From NCBI RefSeq assembly GCF_001469215.1, contig NZ_LOFH01000012.1, positions 62,001 to 126,000 of the forward strand: a DNA stretch of 64,000 nt, written 5' to 3'. The translations under genes and the position numbers were made by a program. Source of the DNA: Pseudoalteromonas sp. H105. Lineage in GTDB: Bacteria; Pseudomonadota; Gammaproteobacteria; Enterobacterales; Alteromonadaceae. Below the pieces are notes generated by a model, which was not told the origin of the DNA, made no database searches, and saw nothing but the letters and a program-made list of their open reading frames with translations. Shown in pieces: positions 54,001 to 61,379 of this stretch. How positions within the stretch are numbered: position 1 is the stretch's first letter; every line of letters starts with the position of its first letter.

Positions 54001-56292
54001 ATGAGTGATACAGATACCTTGCTGATGCAAGGAATTGAGCAACAAACGATGGGACGTTTTACCGAAGACGCCTATTTGAATTATTCCATGTATGTGATCA
54101 TGGATAGGGCATTACCACATATTGGTGATGGCTTAAAACCAGTACAGCGCCGTATTATTTATGCCATGAGTGAGCTGGGTCTATCAGCTGCGGCTAAATA
54201 TAAAAAATCAGCGCGTACCGTTGGTGACGTACTTGGTAAGTATCACCCTCACGGTGATAGTGCCTGTTATGAAGCCATGGTGTTAATGGCGCAACCATTC
54301 TCATACCGATACCCGCTCGTTGATGGTCAAGGTAACTGGGGGGCTGCAGATGATCCTAAATCATTTGCTGCAATGCGTTATACTGAAGCCCGTTTATCTA
54401 AGTTTTCAGAGGTATTGCTTAAAGAGTTAGGCCAAGGCACTGTTGATTGGACTCCAAACTTTGACGGTACTATGGATGAACCGCAAGTATTGCCTGCGCG
54501 TCTACCGCATATATTACTGAACGGCATTACAGGTATTGCCGTGGGTATGGCAACCGACATTCCACCACATAATGTACGTGAAGTGGCCAGCGCATGTTGC
54601 TTGTTACTTGATAAGCCGAAAACAGAGCTTAATGAAATTCTAGAGCTTGTTCATGCACCTGACTACCCAACAGATGCAGAAATAATTACGCCAAAAGCAG
54701 ATATTCAAAAGATTTATCAAACTGGTCGTGGCTCTATTAAAATGCGTGCGGTATATATGCAAGAGCAAGGTGATATTGTCATTACAGCATTACCGCACCA
54801 ATGCTCAGGCAGCAAAGTGCTTGAGCAAATTGCCGCACAGATGAATGCGAAAAAGCTGCCGATGGTTGCTGATTTACGTGATGAATCAGATCATGAAAAT
54901 CCAACGCGCATTGTTATTATCCCTCGTTCAAACCGCATTAAAGCAGAGCCATTAATGGCGCACTTATTTGCGACCACCGATCTTGAAAAAAATTACCGTG
55001 TAAACTTAAACATGCTTGGCCTTGATGGTCGTCCGCAAGTGAAAGATTTACGCAGTATCTTGGCTGAATGGCTGGTATTTAGACGTGAAACAGTGCGTCG
55101 TCGTCTGCAGTATCGTTTGGATAAAGTGCTAGCCAGGTTACATATTTTAGAAGGGTTGTTAGCGGCCTTTTTAAATATTGATGAAGTGATTGAAATTATT
55201 CGCTCTGAAGATAAACCTAAACCGGTTTTGATGGAGCGTTTCGATATTTCTGAAATTCAAGCTGAAGCAATTCTAGAGTTAAAATTACGCCATTTAGCTA
55301 AGCTTGAAGAATTTAAAATTCGTGGCGAGCAAGATGAACTAGCAAAAGAACGAGACAAGCTTGAGCTCACTTTAGGTTCAGACCGTCGCATGTCGACCTT
55401 GTTGAAAAAAGAAATTCAAGAAGCTGCTGAACTTTATGGCGATGATCGCCGCTCTCCGGTGGTTGAGCGCATTGAGGCTAAAGCGCTCAGTGAGAAAGAC
55501 CTGATCCCATCAGAATCAGTGACTGTGGTGCTGTCTGAAAAAGGCTGGGCACGCGTAGGTAAGGGACATGATTTAGATGTTGAAGGCCTTAACTATAGAG
55601 CAGGAGACGAATATAAAGCATCAGCACGGGGCAAGAGTAATCAACCCGCTGTATTTTTAGACTCTGCAGGACGTGCCTTCGCCACAGACGCTCACGGCCT
55701 TCCATCTGCACGTAGTCAGGGCGAGCCAATGACAGGGCGTTTCAATCTCACTGCGGGCGCTAATTTTGAGCACGTTGTGATGGGGGAGGAAAAACAAGTA
55801 CTCCTTATGGCTTCTGATGCGGGCTATGGTTTTATCACTGACTTTGTTGATTTAGTGAGTAAAAATAAAAATGGTAAAGCCCTCGTCAGTGTGCCAAAAG
55901 GTGGGCAGTTATTAGCGCCTATTCGAGTGAATGATGTTGCTACAGATTATTGTATGGCGATCTCAAACGAAGGCAGAATGTTACTGTTCCCACTACGTGA
56001 CTTGCCAAAACTAGGTAAAGGTAAAGGCAATAAAATTATCTCTATACCTAGTGCTAAAGTACAAGCCCGAGAAGAGTTTGTGAAAGTACTTGCTGTTGTA
56101 CCTCAGGGGTCAAGTGTCACATTACATGCTGGTAAGCGTAAGTTAACGCTAAAGCCGAGTGACCTTGAGCATTATCATGGAGAGCGCGGACGTAGAGGTA
56201 ATAAGTTACCTCGCGGTTTGCAGCGAGTTGATGAGGCTGAAGTGGAGGTTATTTTGACTGATGAAAGCAGTGAACCGGCACAAACAGAATAG
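54001..56292 (+). CDS. parC: DNA topoisomerase IV subunit A
   Basis: DNA-breaking subunit of topoisomerase IV, 763 aa. The N-terminal winged-helix domain holds the catalytic Tyr127 in [27 protein letters not shown] gives Ser87 and Glu91, the two residues that confer quinolone resistance when changed in E. coli ParC (Ser80/Glu84), here in the sensitive form. A C-terminal beta-pinwheel region follows (about 500-740). The ATG 54001 is preferred over the adjoining TTG 53998; TAGG lies just before. 10 nt after the sugar dehydrogenase-like gene. Confidence 0.97.
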   Translation: MSDTDTLLMQGIEQQTMGRFTEDAYLNYSMYVIMDRALPHIGDGLKPVQRRIIYAMSELGLSAAAKYKKSARTVGDVLGKYHPHGDSACYEAMVLMAQPFSYRYPLVDGQGNWGAADDPKSFAAMRYTEARLSKFSEVLLKELGQGTVDWTPNFDGTMDEPQVLPARLPHILLNGITGIAVGMATDIPPHNVREVASACCLLLDKPKTELNEILELVHAPDYPTDAEIITPKADIQKIYQTGRGSIKMRAVYMQEQGDIVITALPHQCSGSKVLEQIAAQMNAKKLPMVADLRDESDHENPTRIVIIPRSNRIKAEPLMAHLFATTDLEKNYRVNLNMLGLDGRPQVKDLRSILAEWLVFRRETVRRRLQYRLDKVLARLHILEGLLAAFLNIDEVIEIIRSEDKPKPVLMERFDISEIQAEAILELKLRHLAKLEEFKIRGEQDELAKERDKLELTLGSDRRMSTLLKKEIQEAAELYGDDRRSPVVERIEAKALSEKDLIPSESVTVVLSEKGWARVGKGHDLDVEGLNYRAGDEYKASARGKSNQPAVFLDSAGRAFATDAHGLPSARSQGEPMTGRFNLTAGANFEHVVMGEEKQVLLMASDAGYGFITDFVDLVSKNKNGKALVSVPKGGQLLAPIRVNDVATDYCMAISNEGRMLLFPLRDLPKLGKGKGNKIISIPSAKVQAREEFVKVLAVVPQGSSVTLHAGKRKLTLKPSDLEHYHGERGRRGNKLPRGLQRVDEAEVEVILTDESSEPAQTE

Positions 56293-56313
56293 TATTTTTT
56301 ATACCTATTAATT

Positions 56314-56346
56314 AAACGGCTCGCACAATGCGGGCCGTTTTTTTTA
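56314..56346 (+). terminator. Terminator after parC
   Basis: AAACGGC-TCGC (56314-56324) pairs with GCG-GGCCGTTT (56330-56340), a five-base loop with one mismatch, followed by eight T residues. It closes the nudF-to-parC gene run. Confidence 0.88.
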
Positions 56347-56442
56347 ACGATAAAAATTTAAGCGTACAAGTGTGCGCTTAAAGCTCGTTTAGCAGCTAAA
56401 ATAACGTTATAATGCCGACGCTTTTATTTTTGGAGTGAATTT

Positions 56443-57156
56443 GTGCTAGCTTTTATTCGTATTTTAATTATGGCTTTGTTTATATTAGTAAGTTGTTTTT
56501 GTGGCTTATTACTGTGTTTAATTAAACCTTTTCATAAGAACAATGTGCATGTTATTTCAGGTTGGTTTGGCTCAATGGCTAAGATGCTGGGTGTAAAACT
56601 TGTTATTACGCGTCACCCTGATGCTGAACATGTAGGCCCTGCGGTCTATGTTGCAAACCATCAAAACAACTATGACTTATTTACAATCCCCGCCACAGTG
56701 CCAGAAGGGTGTGTTAGTTTGGGTAAAAAAAGCCTTAAGTGGATCCCATTTTTTGGCCAGCTTTATTGGCTTTCGGGCAATATATTAATTGATAGAAGCA
56801 ATCGCTCTAAAGCGGCTGGGACTATATCTAAAACGGCTGAAAAAATTACACAAAAAGGGTTGTCTATTTGGATGTTTCCAGAGGGTACTCGCAGCTATGG
56901 CCGTGGTTTACTTCCATTTAAAACGGGGGCATTTCATACCGCTATCAATGCGGACGTACCTGTTGTGCCGGTTTGTATGAGCACAACAGATAAAACCATT
57001 AAGCTAAACCGTTGGGATAATGGTACAATCTACATTGACATGTTAGCGCCACAGCACCTTGATAAAGAAATCGGTGCGCGTGAACACGCAAGCCGTATTC
57101 ACACTATAATGGCTGCTAGAATAACTGAATTAGATGCTCAAGTGAGAGAAAAGTAA
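56443..57156 (+). CDS. plsC: 1-acyl-sn-glycerol-3-phosphate acyltransferase
   Basis: Inner-membrane enzyme that converts lysophosphatidic acid to phosphatidic acid. 237 aa, standard length. N-terminal TM helix (about 5-28), then the HX4D motif HQNNYD (His73, Asp78) and the substrate motif FPEGTRS; VPVVPVCMS follows. The start is GTG 56443, with GGAG seven bases upstream. Its stop overlaps the rraB start by one base. In E. coli plsC lies next to parC, so synteny supports the call. Confidence 0.94.
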   Translation: MLAFIRILIMALFILVSCFCGLLLCLIKPFHKNNVHVISGWFGSMAKMLGVKLVITRHPDAEHVGPAVYVANHQNNYDLFTIPATVPEGCVSLGKKSLKWIPFFGQLYWLSGNILIDRSNRSKAAGTISKTAEKITQKGLSIWMFPEGTRSYGRGLLPFKTGAFHTAINADVPVVPVCMSTTDKTIKLNRWDNGTIYIDMLAPQHLDKEIGAREHASRIHTIMAARITELDAQVREK

Positions 57157-57491
57157 TGGAAAATTGGCGTGAAATTAGTGAAGACATCGTATCTTCTTTA
57201 TTAGAAGATGGCTCTGATCCTGAAATCCTTTACGAAGTAGAGCACCACTTTGTATGTGAAGACTTTGTAAAACTTGAACAAGCAGCGCTTGCGGCATTTA
57301 AACTAGGTTATGATGTTGAGGAGCCTGCTGAGCTAGAGCTTGAAGACGGTGCAAAAATCTGGGGTTTTGATATCGTTGTTGAAGCTGAACTTGATGTTGA
57401 TGTAATCATGGAAGATGTTGATAAGCTTGCACAGCTCGCTATTGATACAGGTGTTGAGTACGACGGTTGGGGCACTTACTTCCAAGAATAA
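57156..57491 (+). CDS. rraB: Regulator of ribonuclease E activity B
   Basis: Acidic cytoplasmic protein, 111 aa, that binds RNase E and changes mRNA decay. The sequence is strongly acidic (runs such as EEPAELELEDGAKIWGFDIV and VEYDGWGTYFQE at the end), as in RraB. Its ATG shares a base with the plsC stop, giving translational coupling. A hairpin (57501-57529) follows the stop. Confidence 0.9.
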   Translation: MENWREISEDIVSSLLEDGSDPEILYEVEHHFVCEDFVKLEQAALAAFKLGYDVEEPAELELEDGAKIWGFDIVVEAELDVDVIMEDVDKLAQLAIDTGVEYDGWGTYFQE

Positions 57492-57500
57492 ATTGATGCC

Positions 57501-57529
57501 ACCTAGGTTCTGGTAATAAGAGCCTAGGT
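57501..57529 (+). terminator. Hairpin after rraB
   Basis: ACCTAGG (57501-57507) pairs with CCTAGGT (57523-57529), and TCT / AGA extends the stem inward after a one-base bulge or mismatch. No T-run follows, so it is at best a weak terminator or RNA-stability element. The remaining gap to 57691 is AT-rich; I see no firm promoter. Confidence 0.45.
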
Positions 57530-57691
57530 ACGATTTATGACCTACCTATTTAATCCACCTTAATTAACTTTATGCTCGCCATGCAATACAAAAACTAATC
57601 CATAATTCGTATTCGGTGTTTTACCTATAGACATTTATTGTTATTCGTTGATAATAATGCATCAGTTCACATAATAATAACAATTATATTT

Positions 57692-58915
57692 ATGCTTATA
57701 TCTCTTCCAATTTCTGAGCTTGTGCCGGGTATGTTTGTAGACAGCGTCAGCAAGCAAAATGGAGGCGCTGGCAGCATAAAAATTAAAACACGTGGATTAG
57801 TGCGTGATAAGTCGATCATCAAGCGACTTGTCTCTGAAGGGGTTGCTGAACTTGTTATAGATTTCGCGCAAAGTGATATCAGTATTCCCACTAAATACCA
57901 ACCTAAGCCTGAAGTCCCTCCTCAAAAAGCACCTACCGTTAAAGCTAAGCCACCAAAAGCAAAGAAAGTTATTAGCGTTGAGCAAGAGTTTACAAAGGCG
58001 AGTGAAAGCTATGAGCAGCATAATCGTAAACTACAAAATTTATATGGTGATGTGACCTCAGGCTTAAAAATGAACTTAGCTCTGTTAGATGATATTGCTA
58101 AAGATATCGTGGCATCGGTTTTTCGCAATCACAACGCCATGGCAATATTAACGCGTATTAAAGATAAAAATATGTATAACTGGCGCCATATGACTAACTG
58201 CGCCATTTTAGTTACTGTTTTTGCTAAATACTTAGGGTACAAAGAAGCGATCGTTCAAGAACTTGCTATGGGTGCATTACTGCATGATTTAGGTCAAGCA
58301 AAGTTACCCCAAGGTATATTTTCAAAAACGGAAGAGGTGAATGATTTTGAAATGCAAGCCATCAAAAAACATGTTGTGCAAAGCTTGGGGCTTGTTAAGG
58401 GCGAAAAAGGCATAACGCCATTAATGCTCGATATGATCGTTAATCACCATGAGCGACTTGATGGCAGTGGTTACCCTCGCGGGGTTAAGGCTGAAAAGCT
58501 CAGCCGCCCAGCACGGATCATGGCTATTGTTGATGTGTATGATGCAATGAGTTCAGACAGGCCCCACGAGCTTGGGGACGAGCCGATCAACGTATTGCGC
58601 TATTTACTCACTAATAAAGATCTTTTTGATAGTGAATTGGTGCAGCGTTTCATCAAATGTTTAGGTGTTCACCCCGTAGGCACGGTTGTAAAATTGACCA
58701 ACGAACGGTTAGGCTTGGTTACCCAAGGAAATCATAAAAACCCAATCAAACCGAGCGTTAAAATATTTTATAATGCCAAGCATAACCACCATATAACACC
58801 CAAAGACGTTGATTTATCGTCAGAAGGCCATGATTTAAAAATTATAGCGAGTATTAAGCCTTTGGATTATCAACTTAATTTGGCTCGTTTGTTAAAAGAG
58901 CATTTGCTCGCTTAG
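57692..58915 (+). CDS. HD-GYP c-di-GMP phosphodiesterase with N-terminal DUF3391
   Basis: Cytoplasmic enzyme of 407 aa that degrades c-di-GMP. A DUF3391 region (about 1-110) starts SLPISELVPGMFVDSV and ends in a Lys/Pro-rich linker (PPQKAPTVKAKPPKAKK). The HD-GYP domain then shows LLHDLGQAKLP (His198, Asp199), a HH pair in VNHHERLDGSGYPRG and GYP at 260-262; metal ligands appear complete, so an active enzyme is expected. ATG 57692 is chosen because it opens DUF3391; the upstream frame (57638) adds 18 hydrophobic residues without a match. The 3' end overlaps the small membrane gene by 41 nt. Confidence 0.9.
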   Translation: MLISLPISELVPGMFVDSVSKQNGGAGSIKIKTRGLVRDKSIIKRLVSEGVAELVIDFAQSDISIPTKYQPKPEVPPQKAPTVKAKPPKAKKVISVEQEFTKASESYEQHNRKLQNLYGDVTSGLKMNLALLDDIAKDIVASVFRNHNAMAILTRIKDKNMYNWRHMTNCAILVTVFAKYLGYKEAIVQELAMGALLHDLGQAKLPQGIFSKTEEVNDFEMQAIKKHVVQSLGLVKGEKGITPLMLDMIVNHHERLDGSGYPRGVKAEKLSRPARIMAIVDVYDAMSSDRPHELGDEPINVLRYLLTNKDLFDSELVQRFIKCLGVHPVGTVVKLTNERLGLVTQGNHKNPIKPSVKIFYNAKHNHHITPKDVDLSSEGHDLKIIASIKPLDYQLNLARLLKEHLLA

Positions 58916-59198
58916 TTTTATTACAGCGTTTTTTGGCTGAATGTTTAGCTGAGAGCACTGCACCACCAAAGCAGCTCACCATTAATACCAACCACAGCAT
59001 AGTTCCCTTTTCAGAGTGTAGGGCTGCGCAGCAACACAGTAGCGCAATAAGTGCGGCTGTAATGGCGCCTAACCAATAATGGTTAATGGGGTTGTCGCAG
59101 TCGCCGACTTTTGTGCAGGCACAAAAATTGGCTTTGCAAAAGCAGTATACGCTTGCACCGCAAAGCATTAGTGCTGCAGCAATAAATCCAATTTCCAT
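58875..59198 (-). CDS. Small Cys-rich membrane protein
   Basis: Unrecognised 107-aa protein with three hydrophobic helices (about 4-20, 43-62, 69-84) and many cysteines: CFCKANFCACTKVGDC in the first loop and CCCAAL in the second helix. NPINHYWLG precedes helix two. The tail is basic (KHSAKKRCNKTKRANAL). Topology and metal binding are guesses. Its last 41 nt overlap, on the other strand, the end of the HD-GYP gene. The reading frame is open and well bounded, with a membrane pattern that would be odd by chance. Confidence 0.65.
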   Translation of the reverse strand: MEIGFIAAALMLCGASVYCFCKANFCACTKVGDCDNPINHYWLGAITAALIALLCCCAALHSEKGTMLWLVLMVSCFGGAVLSAKHSAKKRCNKTKRANALLTNEPN

Positions 59199-59509
59199 AG
59201 CTTATCCATACAAAATAAAACATTACAAAGAGTCTAATAGGCTAAAAACCCCAAGTCAACGCAAATGATAATTAATTGCATTTGTTGAAGGTTGCCATCT
59301 TGTCCGATGAGTTTTAAAAAACTGTTACTTTGTTGTTAAAAAACAGGTTTTGTGAGGTTTTTAGTGGATTATTGCAGTTTTTCGATAAAATTTAAGGTAG
59401 TGTATCCACGTTTTTAATATAGTCACTTAATCCTAAATAATCTGTTCGCAGATTAAAAAACAACACAACACACATGGGTACCCAAACTTTGTTTGGTTAA
59501 GGAAATAGA
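59199..59509 (+). promoter_or_regulatory. Long upstream region of the FadL-like gene with hairpins
   Basis: This 311-bp AT-rich region serves the porin gene and probably the divergent small membrane gene. Two structured spots are seen: TAATCTG / CAGATTA around a TTCG loop (59438-59455) and CCAAAC-TTT-GTTTGG (about 59482-59496), which ends just before the AAGGAAATAG ribosome-binding site. GGGTACCC (59476-59483) is a palindrome. The hairpins suggest leader-RNA control. I see no known fatty-acid operator or clear -35/-10. Confidence 0.4.
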
Positions 59510-60778
59510 ATGAAATTTACTAAAACTCTTATCGCAGCGTCGCTTGCTGTTATGTCTGCTGACAGCCTTGCCGCTGCCTTTCAGTTAGCAGAGCAAAATG
59601 CGTCAGGCCTCGGGCGTGCATACGCAGGTGAAGCGTCTGTTGCTGATGATGCGTCTGTTGTCTCGCGTAATCCAGCATTAATGTCTGTCTTCAAAGAAAA
59701 ACAACTCAGTGTTGCTGGCATTGCGGTAATCCCTGATGTTAGCTTACGTGGCACAGAAGCCAGTAACGCCTCTACAGATCCAAATCAATTAAACGATAGC
59801 AGTATCGCACCATCGGCTATTATTCCTGCGGGTTACTTTGTTATGCCTATTGATGATAAGTTTTCAATTGGTTTTGGCGCCTTTTCGAATTTTGGTTTAG
59901 CCACTGAATTTGATGCCGATTACCCTGCAGGTCAATTAGCGGGTGAAACGGAAATTGTTACTGTTAATATGAATGTGAGTGGCTCATATAAAATCAATGA
60001 GCAGTTTAGCGTAGGTTTGGGCTTAAATTATATTTATGCTGATGCAAAAATTATTCGTAACTTTGGTGCTAATCCGTTTGGTGTGCCAGCTCAGACAGAA
60101 GCGGTTCATTTAGAAGGTGACGATACGGGCTTTGGTTGGAACGTAGGTGCAATGTACCAACTAGATGAAAATAGCCGCTTTGGGTTTAATTACCGCAGTG
60201 AAACCGATATTACTTTCGATGGTGAATATTCAAATCAACTTCCAGCATCAGCGCCATTTAATGGACTTGCTGGGGCAAGTATTCCTGGCAGTGTTGAAAT
60301 CACTTTACCAGCAATTGCTGAGTTTTCTGGTTCTCATCAGTTAGATGATAAAACAGGGTTACATTACAGTGTAATGTGGACTGGCTGGGAAAGCTTTGAC
60401 AAGTTAGAAGCGCAAGTTGAAGGTCGTGATACGCCAGTATTCTCAAAAGAAGAGAACTTCTCTGATGCAATGCGTTTCTCAATCGGTGGTGATTATCAGT
60501 TAAATGATGCTGTGTTGCTGCGTGCGGGTATTGCTTATGATGAGTCGCCTGCTGATAAGAATCACATGTCTATCTCTATCCCAGATACAGACCGTTTTTG
60601 GTACTCGTTTGGTGTTAATTACACCATGAGCGAGCAATCAAACTTAGATATCGGTATGAGTATTTTACGTGGTAAAACGCAGAAGTTCACTGAGCCTGAT
60701 AACTTAGGGCAACAGTGGGGGTTTGAGTCAAATGGCCACGCATATTTATTTGGTGCGCAGTATAACTACACGTTTTAA
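59510..60778 (+). CDS. FadL-family outer membrane transport protein
   Basis: Outer-membrane beta-barrel, 422 aa, for hydrophobic compounds such as long-chain fatty acids. Signal peptide ends near DSLAAA; the mature start AFQLAEQNASGLGRAYAGEAS with SVVSRNPALMS is the FadL hatch with its NPA motif. The final residue is Phe in YNYTF, the usual barrel-assembly signal. It is close to FadL in length, but other OmpP1/FadL paralogues exist, so no symbol is given. Followed by a strong terminator. Confidence 0.9.
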   Translation: MKFTKTLIAASLAVMSADSLAAAFQLAEQNASGLGRAYAGEASVADDASVVSRNPALMSVFKEKQLSVAGIAVIPDVSLRGTEASNASTDPNQLNDSSIAPSAIIPAGYFVMPIDDKFSIGFGAFSNFGLATEFDADYPAGQLAGETEIVTVNMNVSGSYKINEQFSVGLGLNYIYADAKIIRNFGANPFGVPAQTEAVHLEGDDTGFGWNVGAMYQLDENSRFGFNYRSETDITFDGEYSNQLPASAPFNGLAGASIPGSVEITLPAIAEFSGSHQLDDKTGLHYSVMWTGWESFDKLEAQVEGRDTPVFSKEENFSDAMRFSIGGDYQLNDAVLLRAGIAYDESPADKNHMSISIPDTDRFWYSFGVNYTMSEQSNLDIGMSILRGKTQKFTEPDNLGQQWGFESNGHAYLFGAQYNYTF

Positions 60779-60795
60779 GTTAGTTAATAAAAATT

Positions 60796-60820
60796 AAAGG
60801 CAGCTTTCGCTGCCTTTTTT
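60796..60820. terminator. Bidirectional terminator after the FadL-like gene
   Basis: AAAGGCAGC (60796-60804) pairs with GCTGCCTTT (60809-60817), TTTC loop, followed by TTTTTT on the plus strand and preceded by A-runs that serve the minus-strand gene ending at 60819. Confidence 0.9.
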
Positions 60821-61262
60821 AAAACTGATACCCAATATGTATCCCAACGGTGCCTTCTATTTGCTCTGTGTCTTTCTTTTCACAAAACACGAAACAATCC
60901 CCGTCTTCTTCTTTTACACCAGCGCTTAAGCCTAGTATCCAGCTCGTATTATCAATACCCTGGAAATAGTAATTTAACTTAGCAACAACATAGCCATCTT
61001 CAGCAACAGCAACCTGTTGACCAGCACTAAATCCTAAAGTGGTATATTCAGACATTGCGTATTCATAACCTACGGAATAGCCAATTACGCCTATTGCTGC
61101 AGAGAGAGCATGTGAATCGTCAATTGAATATTTGTATTTAATGCCTGCATGACCACCAAATTCATAAAACCCAGCGCCAGCAGAAAACGTATTTTTTGCC
61201 ATTACTGATGTGCCGCTCAATGATAATGCCAATAGTACTAAAGTAATAAGTGTATTTTTCAC
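60819..61262 (-). CDS. Small outer-membrane beta-barrel-like protein
   Basis: Exported protein of 147 aa. The signal peptide KNTLITLVLLALSLSGTSVMA ends at MAKNTFSAG. The mature part is made of alternating beta strands (GHAGIKYKYSI, GYSVGYEYAM, YVVAKLNYYFQ) and ends GIHIGYQF with a C-terminal Phe, the outer-membrane barrel signature. Two Cys lie in DCFVFCEKKD, likely an extracellular loop. GTG 61262 is chosen because it begins the signal peptide; the frame open to 61331 adds 23 residues with another hydrophobic run. No function is known. Confidence 0.72.
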   Translation of the reverse strand: MKNTLITLVLLALSLSGTSVMAKNTFSAGAGFYEFGGHAGIKYKYSIDDSHALSAAIGVIGYSVGYEYAMSEYTTLGFSAGQQVAVAEDGYVVAKLNYYFQGIDNTSWILGLSAGVKEEDGDCFVFCEKKDTEQIEGTVGIHIGYQF

Positions 61263-61330
61263 CGTTAAATGGTTCCTGTAATTTATAATTATCACAGCAA
61301 GTATAAGTGGGTGTATTTTAAATGGAAACA

Positions 61331-61358
61331 AAAAAGCGAGCTAATAAGCTCGCTTTTT
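61331..61358 (-). terminator. Terminator of valS
   Basis: AAGCGAGC (61334-61341) pairs with GCTCGCTT (61348-61355), six-base loop; T-runs on both sides make it effective on the minus strand. It lies about 22 nt beyond the valS stop. Confidence 0.88.
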
Positions 61359-61379
61359 GAGGTAAATAAGCGTCAGAGC

